Below are positions 33,329 to 46,200 of a DNA stretch of 64,000 nucleotides, piece by piece. The notes under the pieces were generated by a model. It worked only from the letters and a program-made list of their open reading frames with translations. It did no database searches and had not been told where the DNA came from. Numbering within the stretch: the stretch's first letter is position 1; each line of letters starts with the position of its first letter. The stretch is taken from positions 372,001 through 436,000 of the forward strand of contig BDSL01000072.1 in the NCBI GenBank assembly GCA_003116995.1, in the 5' to 3' direction. Source of the DNA: Yamagishiella unicocca. Taxonomy: Eukaryota; Chlorophyta; Chlorophyceae; Chlamydomonadales; Volvocaceae. The position numbers and the translations under genes were made by a program.

Positions 33329-35837
33329 ATGTTAACGCGGGCCATTCGTCGGTCCACGGGAGCTCTATTCACCCGCGGCTTTGCCGCTCAGGCAGAGGCG
33401 TCAGCACCGGGCCTTATCGAGGTTCGTGAATATACACTGAAGCCGGAGGGAGTCTCCGACTTCATGAAAGTGGCTGCTGAGTACGCTGAAGTCCGCCGGA
33501 AGCTGCTGCGTAAGTGCAATGGCGGAGGCTGTGTGGCGGCCGGTGGTGGGATGAATGGGTGAACGTGAGCCGCTTGGCTAGAGGGGCTGTCCACGTCGAC
33601 CACGCAGTGCAAACCGATAACATCGACAGCCCCCATGGGAAGCGTGTGACACACCCTCACCTCGCCAACCGCAGCCTTCCTTGGCATGTTCACGTGCGAC
33701 GTCGGCTCCTGCCTTCACCGCGTGACGCACCTGTACGCGTACTCGAGCTTCGAGCAGCGTGACGAAGTCCGCGCCAAGGCGGTCAAGGACCCGCGCTGGA
33801 AGAAGTTCGTTGAGCTCTCCAGGCCGCACGTGCAGTTCCAGGTGGGTCCAGGGAGGGGACGTAGGCTGTCATCGCATGCGGATTCGAAGGGTGGCAGGAT
33901 GGGGAGGTGAATCCGGGGAGGTGAATCCGGGGAGGCGGCGGTGGGGAGGTGCGCCAACCAGCACAAGCTGCGTGGTATGCCAGGGCCTCGGTAGACTCCG
34001 GGTCAGGGTTTGCCTTTGCGGGTCACCAAACTTCGGTGGTGACGTGATGGGCCGGCGTTGAGGTGAGGTTCGGGAGGTGTTGGCGGCGTTCACACGCTGC
34101 CGGCCCACATCGCGCTGGCTTGCTAGCAGCCGCGGGCGGCAGCAGCGTGGTGCACAGGAGCCGTCCCTGGAGCTGATTCATAGCGGTCGGAGGCTTACCA
34201 CGGCAGTCTGGGCCTTGACACACGCGGTTTCCCGCTGTGCGGCCCCACACCTTACGACCGTATAGAGGGCGCCCAATTAGAACCCCCGTCAATGCCTGCT
34301 CCAGCCACTGCGTCCTATGCAGCTACGGCTACCGATATGCACCAGTTTGAAACGTGTCATCCGGTCCCACCGCAGGAGAACAAGGTGATGCTGGAAGCGC
34401 GGCCTATCTACACTGCACTTGGACTGCCGCCCACCGCGCTCTTCACCCCACCGCCCAAGACAGGCCCAGCCAAGGTGATGCCTGACTCCACTTGAGGGTC
34501 ACAGGGTTAAGAACCAAGCTGAAGATGACGCCGTTGCCCGCCCAGCGCTGGGATCCTTTGCCTTCTGGATGGGGGCTCCAAATCATCCCAGCGCAAGCGG
34601 GCCTCTCACTTGCCCAACCCGGAATCCCACCCTCGAGCAGGTGGTGTACGAGCTGCGCTCCTACCAGCTGCACCCGGGCTATGGCTCGGTGCCCAAATTA
34701 GTCGAGTCGTTCAGCGCGGGGTGAGCCAAGCCAAGGACGGGTTTGGAACACGTCCTCCTCTGCTGATGTCTCGTCCTTGCACGTCTCCCCCACGAGCCCT
34801 AACACCAAGCCTGCGCATGCGCCTGGGAGGGGCGTGTCAACCGTGTGTTGCTTACTTTTATGTTTGTGTGCGCCGGTAAAACCCCAGCCGGGGCTTCTCT
34901 CCCCCTGACCCCCGCGACACCTGCTCGGACCCCGGTCGCTGCGCCCCCAGGTTACCTGCAAAGGTGGCGGCAGACCCGGAGGGCCGGCTGGTGTTCTTCG
35001 GTTACACGGTAGGTTGGGTCTGCAGCTGGGTGCCTCTGCTGGAAAGAACATGCAAAGGCAAACAAAACACGCTGCGGCGACGATGTCAGGTTGTCGAGCT
35101 GCGAGCTGGGGGCCCTGCATGCATGCATACATGCCTGCACGCGCACCAGCTGCTCTCACGCAGTCGCGCGCTGACGGCCTGGGCGCTGCCCCACGCGAGC
35201 TGCGCAGGACGTTGGGATGCTGAACAACGTGATGGAGATCTGGAGGTACCCCTCGGCGCAGGCGTGCATAAAGTGAGTGGCCGCAGCAGCCCGGCGCACG
35301 GAAGGGTCGGGCAGCACACCAGGGGTGCACATTGCGGGTCCTGTCGTTCGTGTGGCCTTGCCGCGACGACAGTACTCTGTTTCGGACGGCGCTTGGCCGC
35401 GCCCCTCGTTGCATTCCACATCTGTTGCCTTACACCTTACAACGTATGGGTATGAGAGGACGTCTTGTGCAGCTGTCTCCGGGGGTTTGATAAGAGAATC
35501 CGGGGGTTTGATAAGAGAATCCGGGGGTTTGATAAGAGAATCCGGGGGTTTGATAAGAGAATCCGGGGGTTTGATAAGAGAATCCGGGGGTTTGATAAGA
35601 GAATCCGGGGGTTGGGCGGTGGAACCTAGCTCAGCCCTCAACCTACCAGCTACAAGGCCGACCGGGGTGCTGAGGGCTCCCCTCCCCTCCTCGCGGTGCG
35701 GCGGTGCTCTGCGCAGGGCCCGCCAGGCGGCGCGGACGGTGACCAAGTGGCGGGAGACCATCGCCGCTGTCACCCCCGGCGTGCAGCACTTCAACTCGGC
35801 CTTCCTCAACCCGGCGCCCTTCTCGCCCTGGCAGTGA
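33329..35837 (+). CDS. NIPSNAP family protein, probably mitochondrial
   Basis: Exons are 33329-33509, 33675-33841, 34376-34474, 34641-34720, 34951-35008, 35208-35272 and 35717-35837. Phases join to give 256 residues. NIPSNAP proteins are dimeric alpha+beta-barrel proteins, mostly mitochondrial matrix; in animals they serve as mitophagy tags. The first 25 residues (MLTRAIRRSTGALFTRGFA) form an Arg-rich amphipathic presequence. Two NIPSNAP-type repeats follow: IEVREYTLKPEGVSDF with LYAYSSFEQRDEVRAK, and VYELRSYQLHPGYGSVPK with NNVMEIWRYPSAQA and the closing FNSAFLNPAPFSPWQ. The gene follows the ELF4-like ORF after 50 nt. Its last intron carries a 21-bp minisatellite. No TGTAA was seen within several hundred bases downstream on the plus strand. 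Confidence 0.9.
35479..35613. repeat. 21-bp minisatellite
   Basis: Six perfect tandem copies of a 21-bp unit (CCGGGGGTTTGATAAGAGAA plus T) and a partial seventh, in the last NIPSNAP intron. The unit length is a multiple of three, so it reads as an open repetitive peptide, but it is intronic. Confidence 0.95.
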
Positions 35838-36583
35838 GCCCAGGGCCAGCCATTACGCACGGACGCACAATCAGCAACGGAGACGACTGCGGCTGGACCG
35901 GCTGCGGCTCTAGGGCCTGACCCGTCTGTCGAGCAGCCCAAGACGGGACGCGAAGACGTGGGTGGACTGTCCCCACCGACTAGGAAGTTTAAGCGTCGAT
36001 ATGGAGCGCTAACCGCATAGAATACCCAGACACCCGCGCCAGGCGTTACATTATGTTCAAGGTTTTACTCCGGCCGGCAGATCTCGGCCACCAGCTTGAT
36101 TCGGCTGCGGCTGCGGCGAATGGCCAGCTGCTCCAGGACGTGGATGCAGCTCAGCACCCCGCCGCTGAGTGGGTTGTGACGTGGGTCAAGCACGCGGTCC
36201 CCGTGCGGCCCGCGGGACGCCAGCCTCGGAAGAGGAGACGGCCCTGCGGATTGCGGATGCTGGTGGCCATTACAGCTCGGAGCTCCGGAGTTGCTCTCAG
36301 TGGCTAAGTACGGCAGCTCGCGGCCAGCCTGTACCCAAACCCGAAATCGGCACTCAACGATGTACGCCGTTGCGTTCTGTGCGCTGCTGGGCGAGCCACG
36401 TTACAGTGGGCCCAGAGGCCCGCCGTCGCGCATTCCGGGGTCTGCTGGTGCCCGCTCCCGCGCTTCCCGCGGAGCGGAACGAGCCCACGTGGACCACCGT
36501 GGGCCCATAGGACGCAGTCCGGGGTCTGATGTTGGTCTGCTGGTGCCCGCTCCTTCGTGCCATGGGGTGTGGGGGCTGCGCCC
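35838..36583. other. Tail-to-tail interval between NIPSNAP and aldolase genes
   Basis: Convergent 3' ends of the two genes; presumably both 3' UTRs. No other gene is recognisable. Confidence 0.5.
36401..36405 (-). terminator. Possible polyadenylation signal of the aldolase gene
   Basis: TGTAA on the minus strand about 180 nt beyond the stop codon. Another minus-strand TGTAA stands near 36050. Confidence 0.3.
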
Positions 36584-39500
36584 TCAGCTCTTGAGCTGCT
36601 GCATGGCTGCTGAGGTGGCGTTGATGGCCATGTTGACGTCCACGTCGAAGCCTATTGCGCGATAGCCCAGTGCCGCCAGCTCGCGGGCGCGGGCGGGCCC
36701 CACGCAAAAGCAGCCGGGTGTCACACCGTGACGCGCACACGCCTGCGGTGACACCGGAGGGTGGGGTGTAAAAGACACGGGGCGGGGGCAGCAGATGATT
36801 GCAGCCATTGATGTTGCGAGTGCGGTGGAGGCCGTCTCGCTTCAGGTGAATTTCCACGAGGGCAGAGCGGTGGTCGCTAGGCCTGGAGGTGAGCTGTGCC
36901 GCGGGAGTTGGTCAAGGTGGTCTGGGGAAGGCCGAGGTGGATTAATCAGTGCGGTTTGAGTATTAGTCCCAAGCCCAGGAAGGTGGCGGTCGTCTGGCTC
37001 GTGCCGCACGGACCTCGCCCATAAGGTTTCGCAGTGCGGCAAGATGCGTACAGCGACCAGCGCGGTAATTATCCGGATCTGAACAGCATGGCTGTTCCTG
37101 TAACAGCCGTGCGTTCCACCGGTGCCAACGGGCGCAATGTTCCAAGGGAGCGTCACCAGCGTAGTGGCCACCATGAAACACCATACAACCATGGACAAAC
37201 CCCGCCCCAGTACGGCCCCCCCCCGACTATCATTTCCCCAGTCGAGTTACCGGTTCGTTTATTGTAACCCCCCGACTATCACCCTCAACGCAAGAGGCAC
37301 CCAGCAGCATGCCGCCCAATACGGGGCTTACGTGTCGCAACACACACGCAAACACAACCAGAGCTGGACAATCCCACTCCTACCGGTTCCTTTTTGCAGC
37401 TCCCACCCCACCCTGGCGCACCTCTATCACCCGTTCATGCACCGCCGCCATGTCGGGACCCGCCAGGGCAGCCGCCAGGTCGGGGGGCTGCTCCACGTTG
37501 CCCAGCAGCCCCATGCTGACGGCCATGTCCGCGGGTCCCAGGAACATGCAGTCGACGCCGGGCACTGACGCCAGGATCTCGTCCAGGGCATCCAGGCACT
37601 GCACGCTCTCCACCTGTCGGCAGTGGCACAGTGGGGTGACTGCGGAACGCGGTGCGGAATTGAGGTGCCGAGCGGGCCGGCTGAGGACCGGTAATCGGAG
37701 ATGTTTGAAACTTATTGTAGATACCCACTGACTGGAATCGACGTGTTCGGGGCTGGCGGTTGGAAGGCTGGGCTGCAAGGCTCCCTGATATCGAAACAAG
37801 CCTGATGGTACATGGGCTCTGGCGTCGTGGCGTAGCTCAGGGCAGAAAGAACCCACAGCCAGATCGCGAGCTGGGTCGCCGCTGTCACCCCCTAGCTGCG
37901 CCGCGCCGCCACGCAAACGCACGCAGCAGCCGCACCTGCAGCCACACCTGCACCCGCCGGTTCGCCTTCTGCAGGTACCGGCCCAGCGCCGGGCCTCCAA
38001 CACCCTCCTGCGATCGTGCGGGTTTGCCAGGGCTTTGATGGGGCCCCAGCCGGCAACGCTGGCGGGTGGGCGTTGCGTTGGCTGGCTGTGATCTCAACCG
38101 CCCGCCCCGCACGGTCTGTTGATCTCGCCATGCCCGTGCGGGAATCCGAACAGCCCATCCACCCGGAAGCGTCTCGGGCCTTATGTCAACACCAGTACAT
38201 ACCGCCAGGGCGATGGCGCGTCCATTACCGTCTGACTTGCGAGCAGCACTGTAACAGTTACTACTAGCGGCGCCCCGCGATCAGTGCCGAGCCATCGTTC
38301 TTAGCTGCGGCTTGTAAGACCTCGCGACCTGCCGGTCGTCATGCCCCATCCCCACCATCGCACGCAGCCACGTGTCCGAAGCCTATGCGCCAGCTGGTTT
38401 CTACTCTCCATTTCCTACGTCGTGTGACCGGGTCTCCGGGCCGTCCCCACCTGTACGAGGATAGCTCGCGACGGTGCCACCAGGCTGCGCTGACCCTCAG
38501 GCGGGAACCTGCAGTACGACACCGCCTCCCGCGCCTCCGCCACGCTGTTGACGAGCGGCACCATGACGCCCCCGGCGCCCTGGCTGCCGGGGCGCAGCGG
38601 AGGGGGGGGAGCGGCGGGCGAGGGCAGGCGGGCAGCGTGTAAGCCGCGTATTCGACCTCTGTGAGGAACAGGTGGACGGACGGCGCGCATGTGTTGCACA
38701 CTGGCGCGTGACAACCTCGCGCAGGTGTCTTGACGACATGGCAAATACAGTCGTACGTTCGTACGGCGCAACCCGCACCGTCTGAGCTCAGAAACGGCGG
38801 ACCAGCCGCTGGGGACAAGCCGCGCACCTGGCTGGCGGCCCCTGCCCCCCCCATGTCACCGCCAAAACCTCCCCCCAAAACACCAAGTCCTCCGGAAATT
38901 TTTTATCAAAATAAACCAAAAAACGACACGTTTCGACACGACGCATGGATTTCGACACGTTTTATCAAACGTGTTTCCTAATCGGTTTCGTTTCTTAGTG
39001 CCGACCCACGGGTCTTCTCTCATACCTCCCAGGGCACCCGCCCGCCCGCATCCGGACCCCCCGGCCCGGCTGGTTTCCTCCCGCAGCCCGTCCCGGAAGG
39101 ACCCACTCAAGCGCCTGCTGTATGCCGAATCGATCGGAAGGGCCGCCAACGCGCACAATCGTCTGCGCGCGCCCAGAGGACGTGGCCTGTAGATGAGAAG
39201 GGGTGGACCCAGGGGTTGAGCCCAGTTGGCCGCCTCAGCATGCTGGTTGGGCCTAGGTCCAAGCAGCGGGACATGCAGCGCTTCCTGGAATTCCAACGGA
39301 TATGTAGGGCCCCGCGCGGCGTCGCCAGCGAGGAACCGACGCAACAACAGCCCGACGCCCGTTCTACAGGCAGGATGCGGTGTCGCCACTTGTCGATCGC
39401 CGGGGCATCCACCGGGGGTCGTCGTCACATACGCCTCTTGCTTTGGACTCATTGGGACCCTGCGGTAGCACCCCGGCTGCGGCTGCTACGTACCGCTACC

Positions 39501-40318
39501 CGGCCCGTGACCGCGTACATAGTGCAAGCCGCGACCATGCTGCTGTTAGCACTTGCGCGCCTCTGTGTGGAGGGTTGCGCATCGCATGCAGCCACACCGA
39601 CTGTGCGAAACCAGGGCCGGCTGCTTCCTAAGTCGGAAGGTGCCTAAACAGGACTGAGCTGAGGCGGTCTGGCCGGTGCCTCATGCAAGCCATCATGGCG
39701 TCGCTTGGCCCGTGCGAACAAGTCAGGACAGTTCGGAATTGACGAAGCGTATACGGCAGGTACCTGGACAGTCAGTCCAACCGCGAGCGCTGCAGATGCA
39801 ATGCATCCGCGTACGACAGCACCCCGTATCGGGCCCCCCAACCTGCCATCGTCATGCGACAGCAGGCACGGGCACGCGAATCGAGTGCCTTCCGCAACCC
39901 ATGCACTGTCTAGTGGGGGCGATTACTCCTTCCACGGTCTCTCAAACGCACCCCAGCCTAAATGTCAGGAGACGTTCACACACACCTGCAGCAGCCCCGC
40001 CAGCTCCGCATACCCCACAGCCCCGTGCTGTGTATCTAGGCATAACCAGTCCACACCGCTGTGAGATAGCGCTTCCGCCATGGCAGGGCTGCCTGAGCAC
40101 ACAAAGAGGCCGTACGTTGTCCCAGTGCTGCCAGATGCCTCTCCAGACGCAGAAGCCACCCGCGAAGCACGTGGCTGCTGTGTCAACGCACAGTTATTAA
40201 GACGACGTATTGTTTTCCATGAATTGTCGTGTCGGTACTTGCCGACATGCCTGTTCAGCAGTGCCTGGCCAAGCGCGCGGCTATACGCAATTCGTGCGGT
40301 CACTGCCATGTGGTCCAT
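36584..40318 (-). CDS. HpcH/HpaI-type class II aldolase
   Basis: Exons in coding order are 40318-39986, 39186-39107, 38583-38451, 38007-37936, 37613-37422 and 36742-36584. All junctions are in phase and give 322 residues. The family cleaves 2-keto-3-deoxy sugar acids or 4-hydroxy-2-oxo acids to pyruvate (or an oxoacid) and an aldehyde, using a divalent metal. Recognisable blocks are YGLFVCSGSPAMAEAL and WLCLDTQHGAV (strand 1 and substrate loop), TIVRVGGPSDRFGIQQALD (Arg-containing strand), GAGGVMVPLVNSVAEA, SVPGVDCMFLGPADMAVSMG (the metal-ligand Asp block), and a C-terminal CVGPARARELAALGYRAIGF. The first 60-odd residues precede the conserved core and are basic with few acidic residues, possibly an organelle presequence. 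Most relatives are bacterial. The exact substrate cannot be told from sequence. Confidence 0.85.
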
Positions 40319-40573
40319 ACACACCGTTGCCCTCTACTCGTATGTGCTTACGTTTTCCTTGTTGGTGACGCCTTGGGGCGTAAGGGAAGATGGTCCCGTT
40401 TGCACGACAGGCGCTGACGGAAGTCGCCGCCGCGGGCACGATCAATACATTATATATAGAGCGCCCAACTCCAACCAGAAGTCACTCAACTGTTACTTGA
40501 CACTCGCCAATTTAGGAGCAATCTACAAAACTTACTTATACCGGCACCGATATCGGCGGAGTTGCCACTTTGA
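40319..40573. promoter_or_regulatory. Short bidirectional promoter region
   Basis: 255 bp between the divergent start codons of the aldolase (minus) and the C2-domain gene (plus). TATATATA at 40450-40457 lies about 117 bp upstream of the C2 start codon and could serve as a TATA box. Confidence 0.4.
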
Positions 40574-41639
40574 ATGGCACTTGATGCGGGCACTCTTCGC
40601 GTGACACTTCAGTATGCCAAGGACATCAAGGACTGCGATTGGTTTGGACGCCAAGACCCATACGTCAGGTGGGACCCTGCAGCCGTATGGACATTGGCAG
40701 CTAGAGCGACATCGCTTGAAGCCATGCCTTTCGATACTAAATCATTATTGCCTTAAGAGTTTGCATCATGCAGCTCGGCGTTGGCACGTAGGAAAAATAC
40801 CCTTTGTGACTCTCTGTGCTGTCTGTGGTTATGGTTCGTGACAAGACGAAAGTGCCTAATTGGCATTATGCGTTTGGCTCTTTCCTTCTCGTGAAAAGGC
40901 TACCGGTGCCAACTTACACTGCTCGATGGCTCCCATCACGCACCTGTTAACCTGATGCTCTTGTTCCTACCAACGCAGGATGCGGGTTGGCAACCAAGAG
41001 AGGCGGTCGAAAGTTTGCCGCGATGGTGGCCGCAACCCCGTATGGGACGAGACGTTCGAGTTCAGTGTCATCAACGAGAACACATTGGAGCTAATCCTCA
41101 TGGACGAGGACACGCTCGCCCGCGACGACCTGATTGGCAGCTGCACCGTCGGCCTGGCGAAGGCGCGTGAGCAGGGCCGCGACGTGATCCAGGCGCCTGT
41201 GAGCAGCGGCAAGAAACTTCACAAGCAGCGAGGCTTCGTGCAGGTGACGCTGACGTTCACCTCCAACTCCAAGCTGCGCCCTAGCAGCGCCGCTCAGCCT
41301 TCCCCATACTCCTACCCAGCACCCGCGCCTGCGCCACCGGCCAGTGCTGGACCCTCCTACGCGTGCGCGCATCCATCGCACTACGCCTACGCCTACCCTC
41401 CGGCGCCAGCTTACGCTCCCAACCCCGGCTACTACGCTGCTCCGTCGTATCATTACAGTCCATCATTCGCCCCCGCCGGACAGCCGGCCCCAGCTCCCGG
41501 CTGGCCGGGTGCACCTCCAGCGTATGGTGCGCCGCCCCCGCCGGGCGCGTACTACCCCCCACCTCAAGCAGCGCCACCCCCGGCAGCCCCCGGCTCCGCG
41601 CCGCCGTACTACGGAGCCGCGCCGTACTATCGTAGCTAA
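40574..41639 (+). CDS. C2-domain protein with Pro/Tyr/Ala-rich tail (SRC2-like)
   Basis: Two exons, 40574-40668 and 40979-41639, join in phase to give 251 residues. Residues 6-105 form one C2 domain, a Ca2+-dependent lipid-binding beta-sandwich. LRVTLQYAKDIKDCDWFGRQ and DPYVR form the first Ca2+ loop with its Asp residues. NPVWDETFEFSV is the classic C2 strand, and LMDEDTLARDDLIG is the second Asp-rich loop. The tail from about residue 110 is almost entirely Pro, Ala, Tyr, Gly and Ser, with repeated YAP, PAPA and GAPP motifs. Plant SRC2 proteins share this domain order and are implicated in cold or stress signalling at membranes; that role is inference here. Confidence 0.88.
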
Positions 41640-41970
41640 CCTGTGGTGCTGCGGTGGAGGCGTCGAGATGTGTTTATGCAATGGATGGCAGTTACAACGT
41701 ATGAAATCACCTAGTTGACATTCTCATGCGCGTGGGGACAGTCGTTGCCTGTGTATTAATTGCAACACAGCAATTAAACTCGACTGAGCTTGGGGGCTTC
41801 GGACGTTCAGGGCGACTGTTTGTCCTGCAGGGTTGCACGATAAATCACGAGGGTGGCGTCAACGATGGTGTTCTTTAGGGTTTGCCAGTAAGGGCGCCCC
41901 GGTACATTAGCTGTGCATGCAATTGGTGCATGGCAGTGATAGCCACATAGGCGTGTAAACCAGTGTGAAC

Positions 41971-42080
41971 GGTATGGCCATACTGTGGAATGCTGTTTCC
42001 ACATGTCGGCGTCTAGTCGTTTTACGGTATGGCCATACTGTGGAATGCTGTTTCCACATGTCGGCGTCTAGTCGTTTTAC
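41971..42080. repeat. 55-bp tandem duplication
   Basis: Two apparently identical adjacent copies (41971-42025 and 42026-42080), starting GGTATGGCCATACTGTGG. Confidence 0.95.
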
Positions 42081-43022
42081 CATGAGTGCCTCGTGCGCGA
42101 TGTGTTCATTAACACTCATACCTTGCACATAATGATTGACCCAATCCTGACGAAAGGATATGGGCTTCTTCTTCGCTAAAATGACAGTCGTTTCGCCCAA
42201 CGTCCTGGTGGCGAGGCACCGGCCCCGTGATGAACGGGTGCCCACCTGTCACGCACTGCCTTTCAAGGGGCCGGCAGTTTTTGAGGGCCGTACAGGGTTC
42301 TGCTGTCTTAATTTTTTATGACGACCCGCAATGTTCCAATGTAAGAGGCGGAAGATCCACAATTCCCAACCTGGCGTCGTGCATCATCGCACACTAGCGG
42401 CACCGGACTGGAGCATTGGGGCAGGGCACCAAGCCCCCCATCCCTGCAAACCAGCTCTTGCTTCCAACAGAGCATTATATTACATTCGTGCCACACTCCG
42501 TTACGTCCCGTTACGTCCCGATCTATGTTGTTCTGAACAGCATGGCTGACATGTTCAAAGGTGACATGCCTAGCAAAATCAACACACGGCTGCGTTAAGG
42601 TGTCCAACTCGGAACCGAAGTTCAACTCGGAAGCTCGACATACACGGTTTGTAAGTAACCCGAAGCAAAAACGCAGCGACACGTAGGAGTGGCAACGACG
42701 CGCATACGGTACACTCCACCACTCCACCATTCCACACGAGTCCAAAACTCACTCTTGCAGGCAGCCGGCTCTCCTTTCCCCGACGGTCGCTCTTTTGTTA
42801 CCAGCACCCTGCCATAATAACGTGCACAGCTGCGACTTACGTAAACGCCCTGGTACCCCCCCCCACAGAATTCCTCTCATACGGCAATGTGGTTGGTGCA
42901 TTGAAAAAAGCAGGCGGAACAAAGCAATGAAAGAGTGCACGCGCACGCGCACGGGCAGCTGATGCTGATTATGGCGCTCCCGCTCCCCCTCAGATAAACG
43001 GGCTGGCCACGGCGTTTGCTCC

Positions 43023-43027
43023 TTACA
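43023..43027 (-). terminator. Probable polyadenylation signal of the DUF760 gene
   Basis: TGTAA on the minus strand, about 210 nt beyond the stop codon at 43239-43241. Confidence 0.35.
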
Positions 43028-43238
43028 TGAGAAACGTCGGTGGCCTGGATGTTCCCCTTCAGACGACCCCGGGCCTCCTACAAAATTGGGGTATCCTGCA
43101 GGCCCACCCAGCAACAGCTGCTAGCATCATAACAGCTCGCCCGCAAGTCCTCAAGCCTCGCCGAGGACAGAAAAACCAGATTGATCGAAGCCTGGCAAGG
43201 ACGTGGGCATTGGCTAGACAGTGACACCTCCCCGAGGC

Positions 43239-46200
43239 CTAAAAGCCCGGCAGCAATCCGCGAAGGCCACCAAAGCCGCGCTTGCGATCCTTCTTGTCGC
43301 CTGCACCCTTGTTGCCCCCGCCTCCGCTGCCTCCGCTGCTGGGGCGCGGATTGCCTCCCCCGCTCACGCCCGCTCCGCTGTCGCCCATACCATCATCCAG
43401 CTCCAACCGGGCCTGAAGAGGGCAGCGGGAAAACCTCAGTTCCAAGCGAACCGCGGCCCCGCCGGTCACCCGCTGCGCTTCCCTCCTGCAACGCAGTACC
43501 AACACCGCACCCCTCCCACGCGAAATCCGCGGACCCTACCGCCTGCCCCCGCAAACGCACTCTCACCTCGATGTTTTTGAGGGTGTAGCCCACCGCCATG
43601 AGCCAGAACAGCACCTTACTCAGCTCCACAGACGTGAACTCGCTGTTCATCTTGTTCAGAGCCTGGCGGCGGGGAGGGGGCGTGGAGGGTGTGGAGTGTA
43701 TGGAGGGTGTGGAGGGCGTGCGTGTGTGTGCTGGTGTGCCGCCGCAAAGGCAGCAGGGTGGTCAGGCGCCCACATGGCACCTCACGCGGCTCAAATCGAC
43801 CTGCCCCGGCCCGCACGCCCTGTCGCCTTCGCTTTGCTTCCCGGCGCCCACAGTCGACAGTCCTGCACGCCCGCACACGCACATGCCAAACCACCCAGCC
43901 ACCTCATCCACCTCAGCCACCCACCTGCGGGTCCGTGGTGCCCATCAGCCGAGCCACGAACAGCTCCATCGCCTCCTTCACCGCCTGGCCGCTGGCAGTG
44001 GTCGGCGAGCAGGCCAGCTCCTTGAAGCCTCCAGAGCCGCTGGCCTGCAGTCCGTGCAGGTAGTCCAGCAGCTCATTGCGCGGCAGCCCCAGCGGTGACC
44101 CTACCACCAGCGGAATGCCGCCGCAGCCCATGGTGGCCGGGGCGGCGGCGCTGGCTGGGGCGGCCGCCAGGCCGCTCCCGCCACCGCCGCCGTATGATAA
44201 ACCGGCGCCGGCTCGTTCCCCGAAGCCGGGCAGCGGGCTGACGCAGGCTAGGCCCTGGCCCTGGCTGGAGGGCGAGGAGGAGCCGGCAGTGGCGGGCCCC
44301 TTGGGCAAGGAGGAGGTGTAAGTGTCGGGGCCCAGCACCTCCACCGAGCCGGCGGTGGTGAGCGGCGGTGAGGAGGAGGACCATCGCGGGTCCGGCGAGG
44401 AGGTGCTGGGTGCGGAAGGGGGAGGCTGGGCGACCTGGCAGAAGCAGCGTGTGGGTGAACGAGAGGGGGAAGATGGGGGAGGGAGGGGGTTGGAGGGGGG
44501 GGCATGGGAGCCGGGACGAGGACACCGTAAGAAGCTCATCGCGGATCGTGAACGGACCGACGGACCCGCAGGCCCCCAACCCCCCACCTGCGTCCTCAGC
44601 GCCGCCACCTCCCTCTCCAGTAGCTCTATGTAGTCCCCGGCAGCCATGCGCTCCACCTCGCCCCGGGCCAGGTGCCAGCGGAGCACCTCACCCTGGGGGA
44701 CGACGAGGACGAGGGGGGCGAGGGAGGGGAGGGGAGGGTAGATGAGGGGAGGGGAGGGGAGGAGAGAGGGAAGGGGACGGGCAGCAGGGCGGCGCCGTGT
44801 GCTGGCGGGATGGAATTGCCTACCTGGATACCGAAACAGCGTCCCTGGCCATGAAGACCCATGTGTCATGCGACCTTAAGACCGGCCCGACGCCGATCCC
44901 GACCCTCATGCAGGCGCGCCGAGGATCGGTCGCGATTCCCGCCGCCGCCATCCCGTTCCCATCCCCGTCCCAACCCCGGCACGCACCTCCACATTCTTCT
45001 TCTGCACGCCTGGCGCGTACGGCGCCGCCTCGCCGTCGTACAGGAACGCCGCGCCTGGGCCGCCCGCGCCAGCGGCCGGGTCACCACCGGGGCCTCTCGC
45101 TCCCGCCGGTCCGGTGCCGTAATCCGCCGAGGAAAAGGCCGCCACCGTGGGCGCGGCCACGCCGGCTGCCACCTCCGCGGCCGCCGGCGCGCCGGCAGCT
45201 GCGGTGGCGGTGGTGTGCGCTGGTAGCTGCTTGAGCGAGTTCTGGAGCTCCATCCGGAACTGCAAGGGGCCAGCGGCGGCAGCAGCCAGCAGTGGCGAGC
45301 ATCGGAGGGCATCAGCTGCCTTACCGTTGATGCGCCCTCCTCCTGCCTCGCTTCAGGGGGTGTCGTGTGTGCGCTTGTGTGCGTTTACGCTTGTGTGCGT
45401 TTACGCTTGTGTGCTTTTGCGCTTGTGTGCTTTTGCGCTTGTGTGCTTTTGCGCTTGTGTGCTTTTGCGCTTGTGTTGGTGCGCTTGTGTTGGTGCGCTT
45501 GTGCGCTTGCAGCGATTGAGGACAGCGGCAGGGCCAGGACCAGCGCCACATCGCCACATGCGTTGCCTGTCGAGCACCCGAACAGCGGCCGACTGCAACC
45601 CGTACGCACTCTATCTGCACCCGTACCCACGCCTCCCCCCAAACCTTCGCCAGCAAACCGCCTTGCAACACCAACCCTTCCCAACCAGTACCCCATCACC
45701 CATTCCGCTGCTGTGCTGCCCCCCTCCCTCCAAAACACTGCCTCTACCTCCCCAATCTGACATCCCTCACCCCTTCTGCCATCCGCCTACCCCCTCGCAG
45801 CCCCGCCTGCTCCCCGGTTCCGCCCTCTCCACCCGGTCCTGCCTGCTCCCTGCCTGGCCCCGCAGCCCCCGCTTGGCCCCCCGGTTCCGGCTGCCCCACC
45901 GTACCTGCGCCGACCGCAGCATGTAGCCGGTGGTCATGATGGACAGCATGAGCTGCGCCAGGCTCTCCGCCACTGTGCTGATGCGCACGTCGAAGTACTG
46001 CGGGGGCAGGCTGCCCACCACATTGAGCACCGTCTGACGCATCGCCTGGACCACCTGGGGGCCGGCGGGTGGGAGACGGAATGGGGGGGACCGACAAGAA
46101 AGAGCATGCCGAGGGGTGTAAGAAACCTCAGGGCGTTGCTGTGGTGGGCTGCATGCGCTGCGCTGCGCACCGACCGCACCGACCCGCATGGTTGCGGATG

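Larger units (their letters stand above)
41640..43238. other. Tail-to-tail interval between C2-domain and DUF760 genes
   Basis: About 1.6 kb with both 3' UTRs and a 55-bp tandem duplication (41971-42080). The first plus-strand TGTAA after the C2 stop is at 42340-42344. No further gene was recognised. Confidence 0.5.

Noticed and set aside
35479..35613. CRISPR-like regular repeats
   Set aside because: The units abut with no spacers; it is a plain tandem minisatellite in a nuclear intron.
35277..35837. 186-codon ORF over the end of the NIPSNAP gene
   Set aside because: It reads the intronic 21-bp minisatellite; the conserved NIPSNAP exons splice out this region.
45321..45926. Cys/Leu-rich and Lys/His/Ala-rich repetitive ORFs on both strands
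   Set aside because: Translation of an intronic GCGCTTGTGTG-type repeat within the DUF760 gene.
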